NCBI GenBank assembly: GCA_033239125.1
Contig: BSWB01000004.1
Location: forward strand, 120,289,235 to 120,353,234
Reading direction: 5' to 3'
Source of the DNA: Fagopyrum homotropicum
Taxonomy: Eukaryota > Streptophyta > Magnoliopsida > Caryophyllales > Polygonaceae
DNA length: 64,000 nucleotides
Both the position numbers and the translations under genes were made by a program. Positions 9,647 through 21,172 of this stretch are shown piece after piece (position 1 is the stretch's first letter; each line of letters opens with the position of its first letter). A model generated the notes under the pieces. The model did not search any database and was not told the origin of the DNA. It saw nothing but the letters and a program-made list of their open reading frames with translations.

Positions 9647-12571
9647 CTAAACATGTTGGAAGGTTTCCTCACCCCATACTTTGCCTTCATCATGGGGTGA
9701 GATAAAGAAGTCTATCAAATGTTCTAGCAAGTGCAAGTGCTCATCGGGGAATGAATCGTCTATGGATGGTTCGTCTTTCTCGCGTGAAGAGGGAGGTAGC
9801 CAGCTGAGGTGATCCGCAACAGAATTTTCGGATCCCTTCTTATCGCGGATTTCTAGGTCAAACTCTTGAAGCAAGAGAATCCATCGAATAAGACGTGGCT
9901 TAGCATCCTTCTTAGCAAGCAAGTAACAAATAGCTGCATGGTCAGTGTAAACAATAAATTTCGCTCCTACTAGTAAGAACGAAATTTCTCAAAAGCATAT
10001 ACAACCGCCAATAGCTCCTTTTTGGTGGTGGCGTAGTTCAGGTGGGCTTCATCTAGCGTCTTGCTAGCATAGTAAATGCCGTTGGTTCATCCATCCTTCT
10101 TTTGTCCAAGCACCGCTCCTACCGCCACAACACTCGCATCACACATGATCTCAAAAAGGGCAAGGTCCAATCCGGAGGTTGGATAATGGGAGCGGAGATC
10201 AACTCTTTCTTAATCTTATAAAATGCATCAAGATATTCCTACGAAAACTCAAAAACAACATCTTTATTCAAGAGTTTAGTTAGTGGTTTAGAAATCTTTG
10301 AGAAGTCCTTGATGAATCTCCTATAGAAACCTGCATGTCCGAGAAAACTCCGCACTCCCTTAATAGAACAAGGGGGAGGAAGTTTCTCAATAGTCTCGAT
10401 CTTAGCTCGATCGACCTCAATGCCTCGGTTGGAAACGAGGTGTCCTAGCACGATGCCTTCATTAACCATAAAATGACACGTCTCCCAATTCAATACGAGA
10501 TCAGTGTCTTCACATCTATGTAATACTAGAGAAAGGTTAGATAGGCAATCATCAAAAGAGGAACCATATACTGAAAAATCATGCATAAATACCTCCATGA
10601 TCTCCTCTATGTACTCGGAAAAGATAGACATCATGCATCGCTTGAAGGTAGCGGGTGCATTACACAATCCAAATGGCATCCTCCTATAAGCGAATGTCCC
10701 CCATGGACAAGTGAAAGTGGTCTTCTCTTGATCATCCGGATGGATAGGAATTGGAAAGAAGCCACTATAACCATCTAAATAGCAAAAATGTGAATGTTGG
10801 GCTAACCGTTCGAGCATTTGATCGATGAAGGGAAGTGGAAAATGGTCGTTCTGAGTGGCCACGTTCAGCTTCCTATAATCGATGCACACCCTCCAGTCCG
10901 TGACGGTTTTAGTTGGGATGAACTCGTTGTTCTTATTTGTCACAACGGTCATCCCTCCTTTCTTCGGAACTACATGCACTGGGCTCACCTACTTGTTGTC
11001 CGAGATAGGAAATATGATACCTGCATCCAACAACTTAAGAATTTCTTTCTTCACAACCTCTTTCATGATCGGATTTAACCGTCTTTGAGGTTCCCGTGAA
11101 GTCTTATGATCATTCTCCATTAGAATTCTATGCATGCAGAAAGAAGGCTTAATGCCAATAAGATCATCAATAGTATAACCAAAACCTTTCGATGTTTTCT
11201 CAAGACATGCATCAGTTTAGATAATTCAGATTTGGAGAGGGAAGCACTAACGATGACGGGATAAGTAGAGTCCGGTCCAAGGAAAACATACCTCAAGTGA
11301 CTTGGAAGCGGTTTAAGCTCCACAACTGGGGGGGCTTTTTGAGGGGGATCCTTGCTTCCTTCTTCCAATGGAGTAGATTTAGATCGAAGAATTGGACCTT
11401 CAGAAGTCTCAGTTGACATCATCTCGCTTTCGACCTCGGTCGAGGTCCAGAGTTGGTGACCGAGATGTTCTTCAGTCAAGAACACCTCGCTTGGTCAAGA
11501 AAGTGCCTCGGTCGAGGTCTTGCAACTGGGACCGAAACTGGAGATTTTTTTCTCCTGGATTAGCTTCTCAATCTTAGCTCCTGAATCTTCTTCCAGTGCC
11601 TTTAAGCTCCGTATATCTTCATCACAAGAAGCATCTATACCTTCCTCCATTAAGCTAAAACTAATAACTCTTTCAAGTGGATGATTAATAAGTATAGAGC
11701 TCACCAATTCTCTTGATTCTTCTTCATCATAGATGTTGAAGATATAATCCTCCAACTGCTCTCCTTTCATTGCAGCAAGCAATGCAAACTCCACTTGATC
11801 ACCGCCAACGTTGAATTGCAACTTGGCGTTCTTACAATCCACATTGCAACCCGAAGTTGCTAGAAATGGTCTCCCGAGAATGATAGGAATGGGATAATTT
11901 GCGGGAATATCAAGAACAACAAAGTCTATAGGTAAATAGAAGTTACCTAACTTAAACGGAAAATCTTCCAAAATGCCCACGGGATGGGTAATGGAGTGGT
12001 CGCCATGTATAAACTTATATTTACCGGCTTGGGTTCTCCAAGTCCGATCTTCACACATAGCTCCAACGGGATGATGCTCATGCTGGCTTCTAGATCACAC
12101 AATTCCTCATGAGTGACATCCTCAACTTTAATGGGAATGCAAAATGAGCCGGGATCTCTCAACTTGGGTGGCATCTTTTCCTTCATGATTTGAATGAGCT
12201 CCGAGGATTTAGATGTCATCCTTACTTCACCAAAGTATTCCAGTTTCCTCTTCCTTGATAGAATCTCTTTTTATGAACTTCCCATAGGCGGGCATCCCTA
12301 GAATATCATCAAGGAAAGGAATGTTAATCTGTAATTTATTCATCAAGTCAAGGAACATACCAAAATGCTTGTCTAGATGTGCTCTGGCCCTTGACTGGGG
12401 GAATGGAAGTGGTGGTTTATATGCAGGAGGTGGGACATAAACTTCAGTTTTGTCCGACTCTTTCTGTGACTCCACCTCGGATGGTACCTCGACCGAAGTG
12501 TTCTTCGTCTGTACCTGGACCGAGGTGTTCTTCACTCGCACCGACCGAGGCACTGGATCTGTAGTTTTTAA
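9647..12571 (-). pseudogene. pol: pol (A2): protease, RT, RNase H; integrase deleted
   Basis: Domain pieces in order: gag-protease linker (12553 downward), protease, linker with family palindromes (about 11430 and 11510), RT and RNase H, ending at 9647. The protease catalytic triplet context is DLEAS (12082-12096; Gly to Glu). The frameshift after the protease core is the same as in A1. An additional one-base insertion is seen near 12270 and another frameshift near 11200. RT begins after a stop in place of Trp near 10989 and has FMHD instead of FMDD (10578-10589), so the polymerase active site is lost. RNase H is broken between about 10239 and 9922. The frame ends directly at post-pol sequence with no integrase, exactly as in A1. 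Confidence 0.87.
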
Positions 12572-14146
12572 TCAACTTCTCGTTGTTATTGCCATGATCT
12601 GTCCCTTAGGGTTGCTCTCTATCCTTGTTGGGAGCTTCCCTTGGTCTCTTGGCGCTTCATTCGCCTTATTAAAGAATTGTTGTTCTAAGGCTTTTTGTGC
12701 CTTCGAAAATGAAGTCATAGACGTCTCCATGGCATTGAGCTTAATCAAGATAGCCTTCAGCACTGCATCTTTCTTCTCTGGTTGGGACGAGCTTGATCCA
12801 GGTTCCTGGCTCTTCAATGGAGTAGAAGAAGAAGAGGAAGAGAGGAAAAGATTAGAAGAACTATTTGAATTGAAGTTAGAGTAAGGGTTACCCGGATTTT
12901 GATTTTGATTGTTGGGCCTCCAATTGTTGATGTTGGACCCTCTATTGTTGTTGTAGTTGTTGTTCCGGGAACCATTGTTGTTGTTGTTGTTGTTCCGGTA
13001 ACCATTATTGTTCCTTGAGCCTTGATATCCTTCCTCTTCCTTCTTGGTGTAAGCAACCAAAAGATCCTTCAATTGCTTCACATCATTCTTGAGGGAAATG
13101 AGTTGATTATCATTTGATGGAGTTTCTTGGAAATTAACTCTCTTAACTCCATTCTCACCTCCTTGGTGCGAGTATTTCTCCATGTGCAAAGCTTGTTTTT
13201 CAAAGAATTCACAAGCTTCATCAATCGGCATGTCCATGAATGTGCCGGCGGATAGTATTAGAAGGTTGAATTGGGTAGCTCCATCCAATCCCTTGAAGTA
13301 AATCTCCAACAACTCTATCTTTGGAATCCCATGATGTGGACAATCCAAAAGAATATCTTGAAATCTTTCCCATGACTTGGAAAAACTCTCCTTGTCCTTC
13401 ATGATGAATGCATTGATCTTCCCTCTCATTTCAGTAGTTTTCGAGGGGGGAAAGAATTTTGTCAAGAACTCCGTCGTCATCTCCTCCCAAGTGTTGATCT
13501 TTTTGGGAGGAAGAGACTGGTACCAAGTAAGCGCCCTGTCTTTTAAAGAAAAGTAAAAAGGCCTTAACTTGTAGTTATTATTTTCCACCATTGAAGGTTT
13601 CAAGGTTTCCATCAAAATCTCATAGTTTTGTAACTGTTGATGCGGAGACTCCCTTTCTAAACCTCCAAACTGGCATTGGCGGATCATGGAAAGAACTTGC
13701 GATTGAAGTTCATAATCATGCTCCGCTGTATCTCCTAGGTTGACTCCTGGATGCCTCACTTACTGGTTTGGGTCCATCCTCTGCCCTAGGGTCTGTGGAA
13801 TACCTACAAAAAGAACATCTCGGATTGGCATCCGAGGTGGAAGTATCTCGGCCGGGGCAGCTGGAGCGGGATCCTGCCTCGGTCGAGGGTCTAGTCGAGG
13901 CAAGATCAGAGATCGTAATTCAGCCATGGCAGCTGCAATCTCTGCATCTCTAGTGCGATTTTCCTCCCTTTCACGCTGCAATTCCTCCCTATTGAGGCGC
14001 AGCTGTTTCATCACCTCATTCAACTCGGCCTCAAGATCGTGATCCTCTCGATTGGCCATTTTCGCTTCTTTCAAGCGTCTCTTATATGTCTTTTCTAGCT
14101 CGGGATCGCAAGGAACGATTTCCTTCCCAGCACGGGTTCTTCGCAT
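12572..14146 (-). pseudogene. gag: gag (A2)
   Basis: Near full-length Gag reading frame of about 525 codons, starting MRRTRAGKEIV and including a long charged coiled coil (residues about 20-75), the conserved TLGQRMDPNQ block, the capsid core (RPFYFSLKDRALTWYQSLP, TEFLTKFFPPSK) and an Asn-rich basic tract near 12970-13020. A stop at about 13760-13762 follows DPNQ, and the frame ends at a stop near 12569-12571 before the pol linker. No CCHC knuckle is visible. The 129 bp between this start and the LTR hold the PBS and a short leader. Confidence 0.87.
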
Positions 14147-14251
14147 AAAACTAAAAAGAAGAACCTGCGAAGGTCACTCAAGTAGAGTGGTTAGTAGCAA
14201 CAGGGGCAATAGCCCCGAAAGACAACCATAACCGGCTTGGTCTAGACCAAG

Positions 14252-14269
14252 TCCCCGGCAACGGCGCCA
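14252..14269 (-). promoter_or_regulatory. Primer-binding site, tRNA-Asp type (A2)
   Basis: The minus strand reads TGGCGCCGTTGCCGGGGA, six bases inside the LTR. It is complementary to the 3' end of plant tRNA-Asp including CCA. Known role: priming of minus-strand DNA synthesis. Confidence 0.88.
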
Positions 14270-14275
14270 AAAACT

Positions 14276-16034
14276 TGTTCGCTCCAAATGGTGTGTGAAA
14301 GCTTTAAATTTATAACCCAAGAAGTATGCTTCAAATAAGGATGCGAACCCACAGTGTACGGGTCAATTGTAATAAAAAGCAAGAATTACAGGGGTCGATC
14401 ACATGGACTTATGTGAAACAAAGCAAGTATAGGTCATCTATGCAACTAATAACCACAAAAAGAGATTAAAGCAATCAAAGATGATAATAAGGTCAATTAA
14501 GGGGAATATGCAAATTCTAGGGATTAAAGCATGCAGTTGTGGTTCCAACTCAAGATCTTAAGATAAGCGGGCAAAGCTGAGGTTTTGCAAAGGGAAGGTG
14601 TTACTAAAGCGGAATAGATCACCAGGTAAGTCTCACTACTCACAATCCCAAGCCAAACAACCTATCACCAGGTAAGTCTCAAGGTACTAAGGAAAGGAAC
14701 TATAATCTCAAACCAACAAACGAACTAAGGAAATCAAATCAACCTTTACCGGGTAAGTCTCAGGCTAACTCACAAAGATGGGATGAAGGCACACTCAAAC
14801 CCCAATAAAGGATAAACCTTTATTACCTACACTTATGATCATGGCTAAACAAACAAAGGAATTACTAGGTAAGTCTCATCGTAAGCTTGCATTGAACCAG
14901 GAAAGGTGAAATAAGAATAGGATTTGGCAAACTGTAACACTTAACTCTCAGTTACGGATCAGATAAGTCACCTCGGTCAGTCAAGTTCCACCCCGGCCAA
15001 GATGTTCATCAACTGAACGAGATGTTCTAGGGTTAAGGATAAAGACTCGTGCTTTCAGGGTCCTACTGGATTTAAGATTATTCTATCATTGTTTTTCCCA
15101 TAATTTTCAGCCAATCACCCTAGAATCGCACAAAGAAATTAGCCACTCATCATCATGAAAGCAATAATCGAATATATGAGAAGAGAATGAATATTTGAAC
15201 ACAAAAACCTTAAGAACAAGGCTCAATAACTTAATCAAATAAACAAATCAACGTTCCTTAGATTACAAATCAAATAAGACAATCAACAAGAAGCGAATCT
15301 AAGAAACTTTTACAAATCACCTTAAAAAGCTATAACAAGCTATCAATCCTTCCTTGATTGATCTTCAATCTTCCTTCCTTCCGTCAAGGCTTTCAAAAAA
15401 TCCTCTTTGCTGGTTATTCTCAGCCTCTAAGCATGGTTGAACTTGTGGAAAATCCAACCCTTTATATAGGAGAATTATTTTCCAAAAATAATAATATCTT
15501 AAAAAGATAATTTCCTGATAAAATATATCCATATCTCCAAAAATAGATCTCCTAAATATATGATCTTCCTTCAAGAAATCCAGCCGAAAAATATAAGATC
15601 TCTCCTTCCAAAAATAAAAGATCTCAACAAAATAAAATATATCTCCCCGCGTCAAAGTATTCGCCTCGGTCGGGGCGTTCCTTTAGATCATCTCGGTTGA
15701 GGTGACTCTGTGGTCAACCGAGGTGAATCTCAGCTGAATGTAAAATCTCTCAAATTTGGTCTAAAGTAAATCTTCTTTGTTAATTTCATGCTTCCTGAGC
15801 TCCTCTTTAAGCTCCTGAATGTAGCTCCAATGACTCCGTTACTTCTTAGCTCCATTTTGATGCAAAACGTGCCATTTTACCTACGATTACAACGAAACTT
15901 GGTGTAGACCTCGATTCCCGTAAAGGTAGATGAAACGACAATATAATCACATAATATACATTCAAACATGCAGATTATTGAAGATAAAATGTATAAACAT
16001 GACCCAAAAATATAGACTATAATACATGCTATCA
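14276..16034 (-). repeat. 5' LTR of A2 (1759 bp)
   Basis: Begins TGATAGCATGTATTATAG and ends with GCGAACA on the minus strand (TG..CA ends). It has a TATA-like TATATAAA (15461-15468), a pair of family palindromes on each side of it (about 14970-15010 and 15660-15730), and a four-site array at 14621-14878. As the 5' LTR it would hold the promoter for genomic RNA. Confidence 0.88.
14621..14878 (-). repeat. Four-site LTR array (A2)
   Basis: Four copies of a 15-bp site (plus-strand form ACCGGGTAAGTCTCA and variants) start at 14621, 14667, 14748 and 14864: steps of 46, 81 and 116 bp. The same spacing occurs in the other Athila LTRs here. Confidence 0.8.
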
Positions 16035-18246
16035 CCTGACAACAAGTTCACTAGATCTTACAGCAAGGCACAGGTAGATTAAAACCAAATACAGAGTTTA
16101 CAAACTCAGAGCCGAGTCCAAAACATCAAACCACAACATCTGATACAAAATATACCATATCCCACGCATCCTAATGTATAGAAGTCCTCGACTGGCCACA
16201 CCATCTGTCTCACCCTGTAGTCTTCCTAACCTGCAGATCGTCACTCGTCCCCCCATGTGTTACTGGCTTCAAGGCACCTCCTCCTAACCAGCAGGTGGAG
16301 ACCGGTGGTTACCGCCCGTTATAATACACTTGGGCCAAATAAATGTAATAAATGGTCATCCTAGTCCGGTTTAGGTTATAAATGCACAATCATATGAACA
16401 CACACAACCATCACAATCATACAATCCACAATTGCACGCTAAGTAAGTCCTATGGACTTACCTGATATACTCGTAACCTGTACCACGTCACAGCTTCCCC
16501 TTGGGGAAATAATCAACGCCAACAATAGCAAGGCACACACAATCACATACTGCAAAGGTTAGGAGACTCGTCTCACTAACCACAACCAACCTATATCTCA
16601 AATCTAAACCTTAGATCCTCAACACATTAATAAATGCCTAAGTCATATCCTCAACATAACATCTCATCATACTCGTACACATACTAATCCTTAGAGCCAT
16701 AACCGATATCCATAACATCATCATGATCGTCAACTCATTCTGACACCTAGCATGCATCTAATCAGTATTCCTCAATCTCAAATTTATTCCTAATTTAATT
16801 AATTAACCTTTAATTAATTAATTAAATTTCTCCAGAGTAACATTTTGCCCACAGGCCATTTCTAAACCCACCTGCCATCAGATTTCATCAACAAACAACC
16901 CATAACACAAGAATAATATAATGATCATAATGGAATTTCTAATTATCCATTTTGAAAAGCCTAAGGTCAATTTAGGCCAAATCGCAGTACGAAAAATGAT
17001 AAAATTCATAACTTATTCATTACTAACCCGATTGACGATCTGAAAGAAGATTCGGAATCACAACGACGCAGGCTACACATGTACAACATCCAATTCACCA
17101 GAATATGAGCGACGGAACTGTCCTGGTGACATATATGCTCGACCAGGTCCTTATCTGCTCGAAAATGCAGAAACTTGGTACCGATATGAAGAGAATGAAG
17201 AGAGGAATCCAAAAACTCAAAACGGAATTGAAATCGGATTCGAAACGGAGAGTAGATCTGAGTTTGAAGTTTGAGAGAAATCAGAGCTTTTACGAGGAAA
17301 CGTGAAAGGAAATGAATTAATAAACGATTTTCCGCTAATTATAGTGAAGTCGATAATTATCCTTTAGCGAAGTCGATAATTATCCTTTAACCGATCCAAT
17401 GGCGGGTCGAACCCCCTTCTCCAAACTTCTCGATATTGGAACTATACATCTTGAATATTGTAGGGATAATTATTCCACAATTGCCTCGAAAAACGTGTAT
17501 TCCTAAGCCGTCTTTCTTAGCCGTTAAGAAACGAAATAGGGACTCTTTTGGCCGATTTGCCTTTCCATGTTATTTCATATCTAGGACATGTCCGATGTCC
17601 TGATCATTTCTCTCAACTGCATTTTTATTAATTGGAGTTCCCCAATGCTCCAAATAATACCGGAGGGTAAAAATAATTACCCAGGGGAAAAAGTGAAAAT
17701 TTCACCATAAGCCCAAAATTACGGCAGGAACATAACGGTGGGACTTATACTCAACACTTACGCAATCTTCGCGAGTTATATGTCAATTACCATCACTGAT
17801 TAAGTTAATCAACATTAATTAGAATTCGGAAATCCTAGCTATTATAGTAAGGGCCAATCGGGGATATAAACAAAGGTAAGAGAACTACGTGGGCTTTGAT
17901 TCCTCCTCCTCAAGAAGATACGTAGGCAACCGGGATTCCGGTTCAAACCCAATTCTCCCTTTTTTTTTAAATTTCGGGTTTGAAAACAAAAGGTCAACAC
18001 GCCAAACACATGACCCGGCGGGTTGGCCTATATGACGGGTCAGGGTCCGGGTCGCCCTTCCCGGACCCGTGACCCTGCGGGTCCGACCCGTGGACATGCT
18101 TAAAGAAATGTCTAAAGGGATATAATCAACGAAAAACTCCATTTTAGACGAAAGGAGGGCTCTTTGATACCACAGAGAGGAAAATTCGGATGAGTTACCG
18201 GAAGATCGGTCGATTTTTTGGAAGAACTACCCGTGGACACCTCGTT
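16035..18246. other. Unclassified noncoding remnant
   Basis: No supported gene. It contains an AT-rich palindromic TTAATTAA run (about 16794-16830), a 23-bp tandem duplication (17344-17389), a GC-rich stretch with repeated GACCCG (about 18000-18090), and a minus-strand TGGTATCAAAGAGCC (18158-18172) like the initiator-Met tRNA primer site with one change. It may be a decayed LTR of another retroelement, but I cannot place its ends. A2 appears to have inserted beside it or in it. Confidence 0.4.
17344..17389. repeat. Tandem 23-bp duplication
   Basis: Two adjacent copies of GYGAAGTCGATAATTATCC plus TTTA, differing at one base. Confidence 0.8.
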
Positions 18247-19812
18247 CTAGGACTGCAATCGGTGCTCAACAAAAGTGTGGTCCGGCTCAACCACTAAGTC
18301 ATCATGGATGACAATGTGTCTCGGATCTTGTATGCACGCCCTTAGTTGAGACACATGAACTACAAGGTAAACATCCTCTAACCTTGGGGCAAAGCCAAAG
18401 CGTCTAACGCTTGGTGTTGGAGATACTCTCAACCAGACATGAGCTCCAACTCGGAACTCTAGATGCCGACGCCTCTTGTCTGTATACAACTTCTGACGAC
18501 TCTATGCAGCCAGCATCCTCTCTCTGATCAGCGCTACTCGAGCCATATCATCCTGAATCTGCTCTGACACTATACCACTAACACTGCTAGGCTAATCCCA
18601 GCATAACGGTGTACGACATCTATGCCCATACGGTGTGTCATATGGAGCCATCTCAATCGATGCATACTAGTTATTATTGTAGGAGAACTCAACCACTAGG
18701 AGGTAATCTGACCATCTCTGTCCCCAATCTAACCCAAAAGCTCACAACATATCCTCGAACGTCTGAATGGTCCTCTCTGACTGACCATTTGTCTGAGGAT
18801 GAAATATAGTCGTGAATTGCAAACTCGTCCCTAGAGCAATCTGAATCTGCTACCAGAACCTCGAGGTGAATCGTCCATCTCGATCTAAGATGATCGTCCT
18901 CGGTACACCATGGAGTCTCACTATCAGCCTAGTGTACTCCTCAACCAATTTGCTCACTGGCCACGTTTCCCAAATAGGAAGGAAACGTGCAGTCTTCGTT
19001 AGTCTGTCAACCGCAACTCACATAGCATCAAAGCTCCTGTTCGGTCTCAATCATGTCAAAAAGTCCATGGAGATGTCCTCCCACTTCCACCGCGGTACTA
19101 GCAATGGATGAATCTCTCATCCTGGTCTACAATGCTCTATCTTGACCTTCTAATAGGTCGCACACTAAGCCACAAATCTGGTTGTATCGGACTTCAGCTC
19201 TCCACACGAAAATGAGTTTTTCACGTTGTGGTACATCTTACTCGTACCTGGATGTATTGAGTAAGGTGTACAATGGGCCTGCTGTTAAATCCTCTGTCTC
19301 AGATCCGCATTTGCGGGTACACAAACGTGGTCACAACGTCTCATTACTCCATCTGCTCCTATGGAGAACTCTGGTGCCTTAACACGAGACATGCTATGCG
19401 TCGGGCAAGTCCCCGACTTGTATTGGATTTCAGCCAATAGATCAGGTAGAACCACTATGGTACTCAACTGGGCATCTTTATCAGGAAATTGGATGCCCAA
19501 CTCTAACCATGCGAGATCCCTCTGAAGCTGGGGCTGAATTGTCAATCTTGTAATCACCTTTTCTCGAGGGGTCTTCTTGCTCAGGGCATCGGTGACAACA
19601 GTCATCTTCCTTGGATGGTACAGAATCTCAAGGTAAAAGTCCTTGATAAACTCAAGCCATCTATGGTGGTGGTTATTCAATTCCTACCGCGTGAAAATAT
19701 ATTTAAGACTCTTATGGTTTATGAAGATCTAGCATGCAACGCCATACAAGTAATGTCACCAGATCTTCAAGGCATGAACTACCGCTGCCAACTCCAGATC
19801 ATGAGTCTTGCA
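18247..19812 (-). pseudogene. pol: Chromovirus (Tekay/Del-type) pol remnant Tekay1
   Basis: Minus-strand pieces in order: end of RNase H (LELAAVVHALKIW near 19790), the ILYHPRK..VTDALSKK region, the integrase zinc-binding region (YSIHPGTSKMYH), the catalytic core (WEDISMDFLT, DRLTKTARFLPI, RLHGVPRTIILDRDGRFTSRFW) and the C-terminal region with HVSQLRACIQDP. There are many stops and frameshifts. The chromodomain end is missing: similarity ends at about 18247. The right side is cut at about 19812 by Athila fragment E. It is a dead fragment, probably older than its neighbours. Confidence 0.8.
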
Positions 19813-20205
19813 AGAAGATCAAACAACACATTCAATTTCTTTACAATTCACAACTCAATTCAAGCACATAAATGTCATAAAAAATTCAATCCAAAAGTAG
19901 ATTCATCATAGAGGACATTTCCAATCCTAGAAGCACAATAATTTTCAAAAATTTTCAAATTTTTATGGGTTTTTCGAAGATTAATAATGTAATGCAATAA
20001 GGAAACGTGTGACAATAAAAAGAAAGATGCAAGTGCTCATGGATAAAGCGAAGCAAATGTATCGAGTTATTACATCAACGAGAGTCATACCCCACCCCAT
20101 ACTTAGAATACACATTGTCCTCAATGTAAACAAAAAAAGAAAAGAAAATTAACTAAGAAAAACTCACAAAGGCGGTGGAGTAGCTCGAACCAAGCGGTCA
20201 TCTCA
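19813..20205 (-). other. 3' UTR fragment of Athila element E
   Basis: Noncoding. It contains the PPT-like/hairpin block (reverse complement of CATTGAGGACAATGTG..TAAGTATGGGGTGGGG, near 20090-20130) seen after the last ORF in all Athila copies here. It is truncated before its LTR. Confidence 0.6.
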
Positions 20206-20560
20206 TCACATAGGAGGCGTTGGTGGATATGGGAAGAAATTGGGGTCCAATGGACGCCCAAACTGCTGTCAGTAGACGTCACGGAGGATCCTATCATGTT
20301 CCTTGCGCTCTCCATCATACTCGTCAAAGCGGGTTTCTAGGCGATTCATCCGCTGCGTAAGTCCGGATACCCATGGCGGCTGCTCATCCATCCATGCCGG
20401 TCGCTGCTGCATCCACTCCGGTGGAGTCGCCGTCCAAGCTGGACGAGCACCCATCCAAGCCGGCTGCTGGTCCATCCAAGCTAGTCGACCCTCCATCCAT
20501 GTAGGACATTCACTCACACTAGCACGTCTGGACGAGAAAGAAGCAGAAGGCCGCTGGTAT
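20206..20560 (-). pseudogene. Athila-type extra ORF, C-terminal fragment (element E)
   Basis: Only the last ~115 codons survive. They include a Trp/Met-rich short repeat (units like QQPAWM, about seven copies with variation), then a helical segment (RMNRLETRFDEYDGE), one in-frame stop near 20269, and a Pro/Tyr tail (NFFPYPPTPPM). The tail and the following UTR identify it as an Athila-type ORF of a different family from A-D. It is cut at about 20560, where element B begins in the opposite orientation. Confidence 0.6.
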
Positions 20561-20565
20561 TAAGT

Positions 20566-21172
20566 GGATCTCCTAGCACCGCCCCATGGTGACAAGCCCC
20601 CGCCGCTGTGGATTTACCCAAAAAAGATAAAAAAATATGAAATCCCAAAAGACCCTAACCCTACCCCACCAACCCCTCCCTCCCTCCTCACCTACCACTC
20701 ATCCCTCCCGATCTCTCACTCTCACAAACCCACGCCCCTGCGCCCCCAAACCAATTTCCACAACCACCTCCGCAACACCCCTACACCACGACTCCGACGC
20801 CCTCACCAAGCCCTCCGACGCCCCTGCTCTGCCATCCTCACCCTCTCAACCACCACCACCCTTAAGCTCTCCAACCTAACCCTAAGACACTCCCCACCAC
20901 TAACACTCACCGTCCACCACTCTTCACCACTACCGGCGACACTCCCCACCAGCATGAAGCAACCGGAAAGCACCCCAGCTCCACCACCAGCGAAGCTATC
21001 AAAATAATCGCCTCTGTGTCTTCTCCCCCACCTACGCCTGCAAACTGCCGCCCCTGAGCCTCACCGCCCTTGCGGATCTCACAGCCACCCCTGCGGAAAT
21101 AGCAACAGAGGGTTCGTCTTCTTTCTTTGTTTTTGAGAATTCTAATTCCTTTGCTTAAAATTCCTTGCAAGA
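20566..21172 (+). other. C-rich leader upstream of Athila-type ORF (B)
   Basis: Strongly pyrimidine-rich (Cs in CCT, ACC and CCA runs). Open frames across it are low-complexity and have no family support. It has an AT-rich GATAAAAAAATATG near 20627 that could serve as a TATA-like element, but this is weak. Confidence 0.5.

Larger units (their letters stand above)
1..13430. repeat. Long inverted repeat: arms 1-6723 and 6738-13430
   Basis: The left arm (A1, +) and right arm (A2, -) are reverse complements over their full visible length; position 1 pairs with about 13430. Between the arms is only about 14 bp (6724-6737) matching neither, plus about 30 bp of UTR present only in the left arm. By eye the extra-ORF proteins differ at roughly one residue in ten, so this is not a fresh duplication. 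The left arm probably continues outside the window. Confidence 0.88.
6738..16034 (-). mobile_element. Athila-like element A2, integrase-less, 3' LTR lost
   Basis: Reads leftward: 5' LTR 14276-16034, PBS, gag, protease, RT, RNase H, post-pol hairpin, internal TATA, Athila-type ORF, 3' UTR. Integrase is missing with the same junction as in A1. The element ends inside its 3' UTR at 6738, so no PPT or 3' LTR remains and its target-site duplication cannot be checked. The expected 5' flank is CCTGA at 16035-16039. Confidence 0.9.

Noticed and set aside
14621..14878. GGTAAGT in the LTR array as a splice donor
   Set aside because: It fits a 5' splice site only on the strand opposite to the element's own transcription, and it repeats four times; splicing of the element RNA cannot use it.
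17885..18142. 85-residue ORF in the unclassified segment
   Set aside because: Low-complexity Arg/Gly/Thr stretch from GACCCG repeats; no recognisable domain.
20637..21007. Pro/Thr-rich protein in the C-rich leader of B
   Set aside because: Open in several frames because of base composition. No family support, and it sits where other copies have a noncoding leader.
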